From positions 1-57,573 of the forward strand of contig JAEWFD010000035.1 in the NCBI GenBank assembly GCA_023388995.1: 57,573 nt of DNA, written 5' to 3'. The DNA comes from Bacillota bacterium (GTDB taxonomy: Bacteria > Bacillota_I > Bacilli_A > Erysipelotrichales > Erysipelotrichaceae). Below the pieces are notes generated by a model. It did no database searches, was not told the origin of the DNA, and was given only the letters and a program-made list of their open reading frames with translations. Below are positions 7,921 to 15,699 of this stretch, piece after piece (position 1 is the stretch's first letter; every line of letters begins with the position of its first letter). The position numbers and the translations under genes are program-made.

Positions 7921-9135
7921 ATGCAGCCAGTTTTGCAACAACGTTTAACGCAGAAAACAGTTCAGTTTCACACCCAGTATCAGCAGAAAGCGTTGCATTT
8001 TCTAACCAGCGGCAATCATGCTCTTGCTGCTGAACTGGCACAGCTGGTTGATCGAAATCCGCTTCTTCATGTAAAGTGGATGGTAGATGTCAATCAAATG
8101 CAGCTGGATCTGGCCAGTAATCCGCAATCAATTCTCGATGATCTGCGCTATCAGCTGCGAACCTTGAAACAAAAGCACAATCGCGTAATCTGTGAATATA
8201 TCATTGAGACATTAGATGATCACGGATTTCTTTCGTACTCCATTACTGATTACTGCGAACAGCTGCATGTGACGGAAGAGTTATTCTTGCGTCAGCTTGC
8301 TATCGTCCAGCAATTTGATCCTTTTGGCATTGCATCTAAAAATAGTATGGATTTCATTCTCAAACAGCTGCAGCAAAAACAGGATTTTGTTAGCATTGCG
8401 ATTCTGAGCGATCATAGTGATCATATCATCAAAAAAGCATGGTACAGCATTGCTTCACAACTGCAAATCACGGTCCACGATGTGCAATGTGCCATGCAGC
8501 GAATCAAAACATGCGCCTTATATCCTTGCGAGATAAGCAGTTCCCCTGCAGCTTCCTATATTGTTCCCGATCTGCTGGTGACAGTAAACGACCTTGGATT
8601 GCAGATCGAGCCCTATCAATTCGCACAAGTTGAAACAACTCCTTATACCAATGAAATGAGTGATGAGTGGAAAGCTTATTTTAAGGAGTCTAAATTGTTT
8701 ATTGATGCCTTTCATCATCGCAACCAAACACTGCTGCGAGTATCTAACGAACTCTTCAAACGTCAGGAATCCTATTTTTTAGATCAGCAGCCACTTCTGC
8801 CATGCCGTCTTGCAGATATCAGTGAGGCAACAAAGCTGCATATCTCTACCGTTTCTAGGACGATTCAGGGAAAATATTATGAGTATCAAGGCAGACTGAT
8901 TCCGCTTAAAACATTGCTAACCCATCGAAGCATTCAAGATAAGAGCAAATTCGAAATTAGTACATTGCTTGTCTCCTACATCAATGCAGAAAATCCGCAC
9001 TATCCATATTCTGACTTGGAATTGCAACAACGGTTTGAGCAAGACGGAATTTTGCTATCTCGCCGTGTGATCAGCAAATACCGCAAGGAACTGAAAATAC
9101 CCAGCAGCTATAAACGCCGTATTCCATTTGCATAA
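7921..9135 (+). CDS. rpoN: RNA polymerase sigma-54 factor
   Basis: A 404-residue sigma-54, somewhat shorter than the usual 430-480, mainly because the acidic region II is almost absent. Region I is glutamine/leucine rich as expected (QPVLQQRLTQKTVQ near the N-terminus). The C-terminal helix-turn-helix contains LHISTVSRTIQGKYYEYQGR near residues 300-320, and the diagnostic RPN box appears as SRRVISKYRKEL near residue 385, close to the consensus ARRTVAKYRE. The start at 7921 has GGTGG 6 nt upstream. It is divergent from the activator gene and ends in a strong terminator, so it is a single-gene unit. With the LevR-type protein and the -24/-12 promoter it makes a complete regulatory set in 5 kb. 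Confidence 0.95.
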   Translation: MQPVLQQRLTQKTVQFHTQYQQKALHFLTSGNHALAAELAQLVDRNPLLHVKWMVDVNQMQLDLASNPQSILDDLRYQLRTLKQKHNRVICEYIIETLDDHGFLSYSITDYCEQLHVTEELFLRQLAIVQQFDPFGIASKNSMDFILKQLQQKQDFVSIAILSDHSDHIIKKAWYSIASQLQITVHDVQCAMQRIKTCALYPCEISSSPAASYIVPDLLVTVNDLGLQIEPYQFAQVETTPYTNEMSDEWKAYFKESKLFIDAFHHRNQTLLRVSNELFKRQESYFLDQQPLLPCRLADISEATKLHISTVSRTIQGKYYEYQGRLIPLKTLLTHRSIQDKSKFEISTLLVSYINAENPHYPYSDLELQQRFEQDGILLSRRVISKYRKELKIPSSYKRRIPFA

Positions 9136-9176
9136 ATGTCAAAAGGATCGCTTGTTGCAATCCTCAGATTGTTGAT

Positions 9177-9221
9177 AAAAGGCCGTTATCACCGAATAGA
9201 CGAAAGATAACTGCCTTTTTT
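9177..9221 (+). terminator. Terminator after rpoN
   Basis: A long stem pairs AAAGGC-GTTATC with GATAAC-GCCTTT (one mismatch pair inside), loop of about 15 nt, followed by TTTTTT. Clear intrinsic terminator. Confidence 0.85.
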
Positions 9222-9485
9222 GATGAAATTATAGCTTTAGCTATTTTTATCGGAGATGAATTCCCCCTATAAATATAACGATAAAATTCCATTTTCATAT
9301 TTATATTTAAAGCTATCCAATTTTAACACGCTGCTCTCTGCTCAGTGTAAACGTTAGGAATAAAGACAAACACTGGTGCTAATTATTTTAGAAAAAAATA
9401 ATAGGTGTGGCTCATTATTTTCGCGAAATGCATAATAAATGATTGATAAATCAACCAGTCACACAAACATCAAAGATCAAACACA
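9222..9485. other. AT-rich intergenic stretch, no gene seen
   Basis: Between the rpoN terminator and the ars promoter there is no convincing reading frame or RNA gene. An imperfect inverted repeat (CTAATTATTTT with AAAAATAATAG, 9379-9404) and a palindromic TTTCGCGAAA-like patch near 9418-9428 are the only structures noticed. Confidence 0.5.
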
Positions 9486-9515
9486 TTGACTTTTATCGAT
9501 ATGTTCCAGTATACT
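9486..9515 (+). promoter_or_regulatory. arsR promoter P1 with putative ArsR operator
   Basis: TTGACT (9486-9491) and TATACT (9510-9515) are separated by 18 bp. Between them, exactly 3 nt after the -35 box, is ATCGATAT (9495-9502); the -10 region overlaps the palindrome CAGTATACTG (9507-9516). A second palindrome ATCGCGAT lies at 9532-9539. The ATCGATAT element sits at the identical place in the arsD promoter, which supports it as a shared repressor site. Confidence 0.7.
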
Positions 9516-9557
9516 GAACATGTAATTAAATATCGCGATCTAAAAGGAGTGACATAG

Positions 9558-9860
9558 ATGCAATCTTACGCAGATTACGTGATTTTTTTTAAAGCAGTTT
9601 CAGATGAAACTCGGCTACGAATTGTTGAAATGCTGTTCTCCGGAGAAATGTGTGCATGCGATATCCTGGAAAATGTAAGTATTTCCCAATCGACACTTAG
9701 CTATCATATGAAAATATTATCTGAATGCGGATTAGTCAACGCAGTTCGAGATGGTGCTTGGATGAGGTATAGCATTCATCCAGAGTACTTTGACAATATC
9801 GTCCATTTTCTCAATGAATTAAAGCATCCCAAGCAAGTATATCTCCGTAGAGACTGCTGA
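9558..9860 (+). CDS. arsR: ArsR family metalloregulator
   Basis: A 100-residue winged-helix repressor. The metal-sensing motif of arsenic-type ArsR proteins is present as EMCACDILE near residues 30-38 (CxC plus the following helix), and the recognition helix is ISQSTLSYHMKILSECGLV, followed by the beta wing RDGAWMRYSIH. Binding of As(III) or Sb(III) to the cysteines would release it from DNA. The start has AAGGAG 8 nt upstream. First gene of the arsRC unit; it probably represses its own promoter and the arsD promoter through the ATCGATAT elements. Confidence 0.93.
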   Translation: MQSYADYVIFFKAVSDETRLRIVEMLFSGEMCACDILENVSISQSTLSYHMKILSECGLVNAVRDGAWMRYSIHPEYFDNIVHFLNELKHPKQVYLRRDC

Positions 9861-9878
9861 TTGAAAGGAAACATTCAT

Positions 9879-10289
9879 ATGAAACCAAAAGTTGCTTTTA
9901 TTTGTGTCCATAATTCATGTCGCAGCCAAATAGCAGAGGCACTGGGAAAATCTACTGCCTTTAATTCTTTCGAAAGTTATTCTGCGGGCACCGAAACAAA
10001 ACCTTCTATTAATCAAGATGCTGTTAGATTAATGAAAGACCTTTATGATATTGATATGGAAAAAACACAATTTTCTAAATTGATAACTGACCTTCCACCA
10101 GTTGATATTGTGGTGACTATGGGTTGTAATGTAGTTTGCCCATATCTACCTAGCAAATATAAAGAAGACTGGGGATTAGAGGACCCGACCGGAAAGAATG
10201 ACGATGAATTCAAAAAAATCATCGCTACTATCGAGGCCAATATCAGAAATTTAGCAGATAGAATTCAAAACCATGAAATTCAGTTATAG
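9879..10289 (+). CDS. arsC: Arsenate reductase, thioredoxin-coupled LMW-PTPase fold
   Basis: A 136-residue enzyme that reduces arsenate to arsenite. The phosphatase-like loop is CVHNSCRSQ near residues 8-16, and the resolving cysteines are in MGCNVVCP near residues 82-89, the arrangement of thioredoxin-linked Gram-positive ArsC. The conserved EDPTGK-type acid loop also appears (LEDPTGKND). An upstream TTG gives six extra residues, but the ATG at 9879 has AAAGGA in front and matches the family N-terminus MKPKVAFICVHNSCRSQ. It starts 18 bp after the arsR stop and is followed by a terminator. It makes arsenite, but no exporter is encoded nearby. Confidence 0.95.
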   Translation: MKPKVAFICVHNSCRSQIAEALGKSTAFNSFESYSAGTETKPSINQDAVRLMKDLYDIDMEKTQFSKLITDLPPVDIVVTMGCNVVCPYLPSKYKEDWGLEDPTGKNDDEFKKIIATIEANIRNLADRIQNHEIQL

Positions 10290-10296
10290 CATTATC

Positions 10297-10319
10297 AGAG
10301 AGGACACTCCTCTTTTTTT
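10297..10319 (+). terminator. Terminator after arsC
   Basis: AGAGGA pairs with TCCTCT across a 3-nt loop and is followed by seven T. It splits the ars cluster into arsRC and arsDA units. Confidence 0.8.
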
Positions 10320-10349
10320 CTTTCATGAAAAATAGTGAGCAATATCACA

Positions 10350-10401
10350 TTGACAACTATCGATATCAAGCATATAATAATCATATCGATAATTATCGAT
10401 A
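10350..10401 (+). promoter_or_regulatory. arsD promoter P2 with two putative ArsR operators
   Basis: A fully consensus promoter: TTGACA (10350-10355), 17 bp, TATAAT (10373-10378). ATCGATAT (10359-10366) begins 3 nt after the -35 box as in P1, and a perfect 18-bp palindrome TATCGATAATTATCGATA (10384-10401) covers the start of transcription. Such a strong promoter would need tight repression, consistent with two operators. Confidence 0.8.
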
Positions 10402-10434
10402 TATAGCGCTTTGTTATAAAAAGAAAGGACTAAT

Positions 10435-10836
10435 ATGAAGAAAATGCTTATTTTTGAGCCTGCTATGTGCTGTGCTACTGGAATTTGCGGTGTGGGTATT
10501 GATTCAGAATTACTTAGAATGTCCACAGTTTTAGAATCCTTGAATAAAAAAGGAGTAGAAATCGTTCGCTACAATTTGTCAAATGCTCCAATGGAATTTG
10601 TAAACAGACCTTACATTCAATCTGAATTAAAAACACATGGTGTTGACATTTTGCCTTTAACTGTTATCGATGAGCAAATTAGAATCAGCTCCAGATATCC
10701 AACTAATGACGAAATAATCAGTTTACTTGGGTTGAATACAAATATCTTGAAGGAACCTGGCAAGATTAACATTTCATTTGGCTCAGATGCATGCTGTTCT
10801 GATAGCAATTGCTGTTCAGACGGGAAATGCTGTTAG
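10435..10836 (+). CDS. arsD: ArsD arsenic metallochaperone
   Basis: A 133-residue ArsD that carries As(III)/Sb(III) to the ArsA ATPase. The essential cysteines are in PAMCCATGICGVG (Cys12, Cys13, Cys18) near the N-terminus, with a thioredoxin-like core after it (ILPLTVIDEQIRISSRYPTNDEI). The C-terminal tail is unusually rich in cysteine pairs (ACCSDSNCCSDGKCC), a vicinal-thiol tail seen in many ArsD proteins. First gene of the second ars unit, 21 bp before arsA. Confidence 0.95.
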   Translation: MKKMLIFEPAMCCATGICGVGIDSELLRMSTVLESLNKKGVEIVRYNLSNAPMEFVNRPYIQSELKTHGVDILPLTVIDEQIRISSRYPTNDEIISLLGLNTNILKEPGKINISFGSDACCSDSNCCSDGKCC

Positions 10837-10857
10837 AAAGACCAAAAGGAGAATACT

Positions 10858-12600
10858 ATGAACTACTTTGATCCCCAAAAGCAGAACTTGACTAAGTATA
10901 TGTTTTATACCGGTAAAGGTGGGGTTGGTAAAACATCAACTGCTTGTGCTACTGCTGTAGCTTTGGCGGATGCAGGCAAACAAGTATTATTAATTAGTAC
11001 TGATCCGGCATCTAATCTGCAAGATGTTTTTCAAACACAGTTATCCAACAAAGAAACAGCTCTGCAAGATATCCCAAATTTATTCATTGTTAATCTTGAT
11101 CCCCTCCAAGCTGCAAGTGAATATAGAGAAAGTGTAATTGCTCCATACCGCGGTTTATTGCCTGATTCTGTATTGAATAATATGGAAGAGCAATTATCGG
11201 GATCTTGTACAGTTGAAATCGCCGCATTTAATGCCTTTTCTAACTATATTACAGATCATGTAATCAAAACGAAATATGATCATATTATTTTTGACACTGC
11301 ACCTACCGGTCATACATTACGTATGCTTCAGCTACCTTCGGCTTGGTCTAATTTTATCAGTGAAAGTACGCATGGAGCATCCTGCTTGGGACAATTATCA
11401 GGACTGGATAGCAAGAAAGAGACTTATAAGCTTGCAGTAGAAGTATTAGCTGACAAGTTAGAAACTACTTTATTTTTGGTTTCCCGACCGGAAACTGGCC
11501 CATTGATGGAAGCAAATAGAGCAGCAAAAGAACTATCGGATATCGGCATCCAAAACCAAATTTTGATTATTAATGGTTTGTTGGAGGCAAAAGATGATGA
11601 TATATCAGAAAATTTATATAAAAAGCAGCGGCTCGCACTAAATTCCATTCCGCTTGGATTACGTTTTATGGATGCCTATATGATTCCCCTCAGAGCATAT
11701 ACTGTAACCGGGATAGAAAATATTAGAGCATTCTTCCTGCATGATAATATTGAATCAGAAAAAAAAGTTCTACAAAATGAAACCATGAAGTCTGTTCAGC
11801 ACATTGTTGATCAGTTAGATACCAATCACAAAAAAGTAATCTTTACGATGGGAAAAGGCGGGGTAGGAAAAACAACGATAGCCTCCGCAATCGCTTTAGG
11901 TCTATCCGCTAAAGGAAAAAAAGTTCATTTGACAACTACTGATCCTGCAGCTCACTTAAAATACATTATGAATGAGGATGTTAATATTTCCATCAGCCAC
12001 ATTGATGAAAAAAAGGAATTGGATAAATACAAAGAAGAAATTTTGTCAGCTGCTCGTTTAACAATGACCGATGATGATATCGCCTATGTACAGGAAGATC
12101 TACGTTCACCTTGCACACAAGAAATTGCTGTTTTCCGTGCATTTGCAGAGATAGTAGAACGTGCTGATAACGAAATTGTTGTAATTGATACAGCACCAAC
12201 TGGCCATACCTTATTGCTCTTAGACTCAACACAAAGTTATAATCAAGAAATTAAAAGGACACAAGGAGATATCCCCGCAGCCGCCAAGAAACTGCTGCCT
12301 CGTTTGCGAAATCCATTAGAAACCGAAGTAGTTATCGTCACATTGGCCGAAGCTACACCAGTGTATGAAGCATTACGACTGGAAGAAGATTTAAAACGTG
12401 CTAATATTTCCGCAAATTGGTGGATTATTAATAATTCGTTATATCGTACTGCTACTACAAATAGACTGCTTTCAGCTAAAGCAAATAGTGAAATTGAATG
12501 GATTAACAAAGTTGATAACCACACAAACGGTAATTTTGCTGTAGTAGCATGGCATAGCGAAGAAATGAAGGAACACAATCTTAACAAGATCCTATACTAA
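10858..12600 (+). CDS. arsA: ArsA arsenite/antimonite-stimulated ATPase
   Basis: A 580-residue pseudo-duplicated ATPase that energises an arsenite pump. Each half has a deviant Walker A loop (TGKGGVGKTS near residue 18 and MGKGGVGKTT near residue 332) and the signature DTAPTGHTL (near 144 and 445). The three metal-site cysteines known from the family are recognisable: GSCTVEIAAF, GASCLGQL and SPCTQEIAVF. All catalytic parts look intact, so it should be functional. In known systems ArsA works on the ArsB or Acr3 membrane pump; none follows, and the gene ends at a terminator. The partner must be encoded elsewhere or be absent. Confidence 0.95.
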   Translation: MNYFDPQKQNLTKYMFYTGKGGVGKTSTACATAVALADAGKQVLLISTDPASNLQDVFQTQLSNKETALQDIPNLFIVNLDPLQAASEYRESVIAPYRGLLPDSVLNNMEEQLSGSCTVEIAAFNAFSNYITDHVIKTKYDHIIFDTAPTGHTLRMLQLPSAWSNFISESTHGASCLGQLSGLDSKKETYKLAVEVLADKLETTLFLVSRPETGPLMEANRAAKELSDIGIQNQILIINGLLEAKDDDISENLYKKQRLALNSIPLGLRFMDAYMIPLRAYTVTGIENIRAFFLHDNIESEKKVLQNETMKSVQHIVDQLDTNHKKVIFTMGKGGVGKTTIASAIALGLSAKGKKVHLTTTDPAAHLKYIMNEDVNISISHIDEKKELDKYKEEILSAARLTMTDDDIAYVQEDLRSPCTQEIAVFRAFAEIVERADNEIVVIDTAPTGHTLLLLDSTQSYNQEIKRTQGDIPAAAKKLLPRLRNPLETEVVIVTLAEATPVYEALRLEEDLKRANISANWWIINNSLYRTATTNRLLSAKANSEIEWINKVDNHTNGNFAVVAWHSEEMKEHNLNKILY

Positions 12601-12604
12601 GACT

Positions 12605-12649
12605 AAAAAAACTACAAGAGTGATAGATTACTCAATTTTGTAGTTTTTT
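12605..12649 (+). terminator. Terminator after arsA
   Basis: AAAACTACAA pairs with TTGTAGTTTT, extended inside by GAGT/ACTC, followed by TTTTTTA. The stretch from here to 12840 shows no gene. Confidence 0.8.
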
Positions 12650-12847
12650 ATTTCTTTTTTCGATGACTTATTATTTTTATCATCTATTCCTACTTTGATA
12701 GCCCTTAATCTCAACATAATCATCGATTTCTTAAGTACGAAACCTATCTGCCCTACAAAGGAAAGGCAATAAACATTCACAAACTAGTTAAATTCAGTTA
12801 TGCTTTCACAAAATATCACTCATAGCACCAGTCTAGTAATTAAAACA

Positions 12848-12875
12848 TTGATTTCTTCTATACATATGTTACAAT
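12848..12875 (+). promoter_or_regulatory. Probable promoter of the MCP-like gene
   Basis: TTGATT (12848-12853) and TACAAT (12870-12875) with 16 bp between them, about 48 bp before the TTG start codon of the next gene. Confidence 0.4.
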
Positions 12876-12922
12876 AAATTTACAAATGAAATAACTGAAA
12901 ATAGTTTAATTAGGAGGATAAA

Positions 12923-13741
12923 TTGAAGAAGGAGCATTTAGAAACACTAGGTAATTTTATTGGTATTTTTCAAAACTTAATGACATCAGATTTTAATATT
13001 GCAATAAGTGATACCGAAAAAATATTGGCAGCATTACCAGGCAAAACAATAAATTTAAAGTTACAAAAAGGCGAATTGTTAAAAGATGGTTCAGTTGCGC
13101 TAGAAGCAATTCATGGAAGAAGACCAGTTACAAGACAAGTTCCTCGTGAAGTGTATGGGGTTCCCTATATGGGACGTGCTATTCCTTTATTTGATGACAA
13201 TGAAGTGATTGGATGTATTATCGTTGCTGAATCATTAGATGCAAAAGAAAAGTTAGTGAATATGGCACAAAATTTATCAACTACGCTTGAACAAATAGCA
13301 ACGGCTACAGAAGAAAATGCAGCTGGCTTGGAAAAAGTTGCAGGTCTAAGTTATCAAATGGAACAAGTTTCGCAGGTTAGCTTGGAGGCGGTTAAAGAGA
13401 CTGATGGTATAGTAGATACTGTTTATACAATATCAAGACAGTCCAGTCTTTTAGGAATAAACGCTTCCATAGAAGCAGCTCGCGCTGGTAATGCCGGAAA
13501 GGGCTTTAGCGTCGTTGCCAGTGAAATTAGAAAATTAGCAGAGAACAGCTCTACTTCTACCAAAAAGATTGCTACGATATTAGAAAACTTAAAAGTTGAG
13601 AATGGGAAAGTGAGTAAACAAAGTGAAGAACTGTCTTCCGTACTCAGTGAAATAGCGGCATCTACTGAAGAAGTTTCTTCTTCGATTCAATCATTATCCA
13701 GCATGTCAACAGAATTATTGAATATGGCAGAAAACTTATAA
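12923..13741 (+). CDS. Soluble methyl-accepting chemotaxis-type signalling protein
   Basis: A 272-residue protein with no membrane segment or signal peptide. Residues 1-105 form a small sensor domain (PAS/sensor-like; YGVPYMGRAIPLFDDNEVIGCIIVAES), and residues about 105-272 are the coiled-coil MCP signalling domain, with the hairpin tip recognisable in INASIEAARAGNAGKGFSVVASEIRKLAENS. It starts at a TTG codon at 12923 with AGGAGG 5 nt upstream. No che genes are in the window. It stands alone between arsA and the collagen-like gene and shares a bidirectional terminator with the latter. It may feed a chemotaxis-like or other kinase pathway encoded elsewhere. Confidence 0.85.
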   Translation: MKKEHLETLGNFIGIFQNLMTSDFNIAISDTEKILAALPGKTINLKLQKGELLKDGSVALEAIHGRRPVTRQVPREVYGVPYMGRAIPLFDDNEVIGCIIVAESLDAKEKLVNMAQNLSTTLEQIATATEENAAGLEKVAGLSYQMEQVSQVSLEAVKETDGIVDTVYTISRQSSLLGINASIEAARAGNAGKGFSVVASEIRKLAENSSTSTKKIATILENLKVENGKVSKQSEELSSVLSEIAASTEEVSSSIQSLSSMSTELLNMAENL

Positions 13742-13749
13742 ACTTACAA

Positions 13750-13780
13750 AAAGAATCTTGCTAACAACAAGGTTTTTTTG
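13750..13780. terminator. Bidirectional terminator shared by convergent genes
   Basis: A short hairpin (AATCTTG with CAAGGTT, loop CTAACAA) is flanked by T runs on both strands: TTTTTTT after it on the plus strand and TTCTTTTT on the minus strand. The stop codon of the collagen-like gene (13761-13763) lies in the loop. Confidence 0.7.
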
Positions 13781-14396
13781 TATTGCCTCTTAGCGAACCA
13801 TAGGCTAAAACAACTGTGCCTGTCGGACCAGTATCTCCGGTTGGACCTTGCAAACCTGTTGCTCCTATTGGGCCTGTTGGACCAGTATCACCAGTTGGAC
13901 CTTGCAATCCAGTTGCTCCTATCGGGCCTGTTGGGCCGGTATCTCCGGTCGGACCTTGCAAGCCTGTTGCTCCTATCGGGCCTGTTGGTCCGGTATCTCC
14001 GGTCGGACCTTGCAAGCCAGTTGCTCCTATTGGGCCTGTCGGACCAGTATCTCCGGTCGGACCTTGCAATCCAGTTGCTCCTATTGGGCCTGTCGGACCA
14101 GTATCCCCGGTCAGACCTTGCAATCCAGTTGCTCCTATCGGGCCTGTCGGGCCGGTATCTCCGGTCGGGCCTTGCAATCCAGTTGCTCCTATCGGGCCTG
14201 TCGGACCGGTATCTCCGGTCGGACCTTGCAATCCAGTTGCTCCTGTTGGACCTGTCGGACCGGTATCTCCGGTCGGACCTTGCAAACCTGTTGGTCCTGT
14301 TGGACCTATGCAACAGCAGCACCGTTTGCGGCAAGAACGTGCATGTGGTATGTACACTTTTGAAACTGCCCTTTGAAGATATTCAAATTCATTCAT
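13761..14396 (-). CDS. Collagen-like Gly-X-Y repeat protein
   Basis: A 211-residue protein: about 30 residues of N-terminal region ending in a cysteine cluster (SCRKRCCCCIG), then Gly-X-Y triplets to near residue 198, then a short tail (VVLAYGSLRGNTKKPCC). The triplet part is built from nine copies of an 18-residue unit, TGLQGPTGDTGPTGPIGA, with few changes (GLTG in copy 4, the first unit ending in PTGA, the last truncated). GPT-rich triplets resemble BclA-type exosporium or other bacterial surface collagens. No signal peptide or sorting motif is visible, which fits a spore-coat or exosporium protein better than a secreted adhesin. The ribosome site is AGGAGG. Copy number should vary between strains. 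Confidence 0.85.
   Translation of the reverse strand: MNEFEYLQRAVSKVYIPHARSCRKRCCCCIGPTGPTGLQGPTGDTGPTGPTGATGLQGPTGDTGPTGPIGATGLQGPTGDTGPTGPIGATGLQGLTGDTGPTGPIGATGLQGPTGDTGPTGPIGATGLQGPTGDTGPTGPIGATGLQGPTGDTGPTGPIGATGLQGPTGDTGPTGPIGATGLQGPTGDTGPTGTVVLAYGSLRGNTKKPCC
13812..14300. repeat. 54-bp tandem repeat array, nine units
   Basis: In-frame tandem copies of a 54-bp unit (18 codons) inside the collagen-like gene. Units differ mainly at silent positions (for example tyr-free triplet codons alternating between GGA/GGG and ATT/ATC in complement), so they have diverged somewhat and are not a very recent expansion. Confidence 0.85.
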
Positions 14397-14429
14397 CTTT
14401 TGCCTCCTATATCTAACTTGATGACACTA

Positions 14430-14438
14430 TATACTATG
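14430..14438 (-). promoter_or_regulatory. Possible sporulation-type -10 element
   Basis: CATAGTATA on the minus strand, 34 nt before the collagen-like start, fits the CATAnnnTA -10 pattern of sigma-E/sigma-K promoters. No matching -35 element was seen at the expected distance, so this is only suggestive. Confidence 0.3.
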
Positions 14439-14601
14439 ATAGTTAGGCAAATATTTCTGGATGAATAACTTCAAAGCAGTTAACAAAACATCACTTAAAT
14501 TTTAAAACTCGCTATAAAGCATTTTAATAATTATAAATTTACTTTAACGGTTCTTTCAATTGGAAGATTATGTTTAAAAGTCCTTTCAAAATTATACCAA
14601 G

Positions 14602-15699
14602 TCATTTTTTATACATTAACTTCTGCAGATAAGCTAACACTTCTTCAAAATTACCTGTAAAAAGAATATTTGTACTTATTTTTTTTAGCTGATGATAATA
14701 CATTGGATCGTAATACTCCTGCAACAAAATTTGAATCCATTCTTGATGCAGACAAGCATTTTCTGATCGACTTTGCTCTTCCATCGCTAGCACAAGCAAA
14801 TTATGTGCTCGGCGATAGCGTTCATCTCCCAGACGTTTTTGTATACGAGTTAAGCTGCCATTTATCATATCAAACCATGTTTGCAATCCTTTTTCACCAA
14901 AGCGAGCAATATATAAGGTCTGTGCATCTAATACGTATTCCTGATAAGTGAGCAATACTCTCTCACTTAGTGGCGTTTCGAGAAGTACAACATCTCCTTG
15001 CGAAAAATACGCTGCTAAATCATTAGGCAAATAGCATTTCCCTACATTTCTGCCCTCATTTTCTACTACAATGTGACTATATCCTTTTTGTTGAAGTGTT
15101 ATCAGATCAAATGCCAGACGATGTTCAAAATCAATTTGTGATGGCTGTGGCACAAGTGTCCCCCCAAATGCTGAACCCCGATGGTTGCCGATCTGTTCCA
15201 GATCCAGTCCTTGCTCAAGTTGCTGGATTAGTCTCGTTTTCCCAGCTCCGGTATAACCACTTAGCACAATTGGCTTGCATCTGACATTGACAGGTTCTAA
15301 TTCACTCAATAAAAACTGACGAAATGCTTTATAGCCACCCTCCAATCGTACAATTGGTTTCCCCGTTGTCTCTTCCATCCATGCTTGCGATATTCGTGAA
15401 CGCAATCCACCTCGAAAACAATACAGCATGCTGTCAGGATGTTCAAAAAGCTGTTCTTTCCATGCTTCAATTCTTTGGGCACGAATTTCATCACTGACCA
15501 ATTGATATCCTAACTTAATTGCGGCCTCTTGCCCTTTTTCCTTATAACAGATTCCCACCAGCCGCCGTTCTTCATCATTCATTAACGGTAGATTGACAGC
15601 AGTTGGAAATGCGCCATGCTCAAACTCGATGGGCGCGCGCACATCAATGAGCGGGATGCGGTCTAGAATAATACGTTTAAACTCATTACTGGATTGCAT
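14602..15699 (-). CDS. selU: tRNA 2-selenouridine synthase (SelU/MnmH)
   Basis: A 365-residue enzyme that replaces sulfur by selenium at the wobble 2-thiouridine of tRNAs for Lys, Glu and Gln, using selenophosphate. The rhodanese domain covers about residues 8-130, with its active cysteine in MLYCFRGGLRSR (Cys94). A P-loop domain follows, with Walker A SGYTGAGKT at 147-155 and the family segment NHRGSAFGG near 173. Its ATG overlaps the selD stop codon by one base (TAATG), so the two are translated together. Length is typical of the family (about 350-370). Confidence 0.95.
   Translation of the reverse strand: MQSSNEFKRIILDRIPLIDVRAPIEFEHGAFPTAVNLPLMNDEERRLVGICYKEKGQEAAIKLGYQLVSDEIRAQRIEAWKEQLFEHPDSMLYCFRGGLRSRISQAWMEETTGKPIVRLEGGYKAFRQFLLSELEPVNVRCKPIVLSGYTGAGKTRLIQQLEQGLDLEQIGNHRGSAFGGTLVPQPSQIDFEHRLAFDLITLQQKGYSHIVVENEGRNVGKCYLPNDLAAYFSQGDVVLLETPLSERVLLTYQEYVLDAQTLYIARFGEKGLQTWFDMINGSLTRIQKRLGDERYRRAHNLLVLAMEEQSRSENACLHQEWIQILLQEYYDPMYYHQLKKISTNILFTGNFEEVLAYLQKLMYKK

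Noticed and set aside
13812..14300. Regular repeats resembling a CRISPR array
   Set aside because: Units are contiguous 54-bp copies with no unique spacers and encode Gly-X-Y triplets in frame; it is a coding tandem repeat.
13778..14416. Long open frames on the plus strand and other frames opposite the collagen-like gene
   Set aside because: Low-complexity repeat DNA keeps every frame open. None has a ribosome site or a protein-like non-repeat part.
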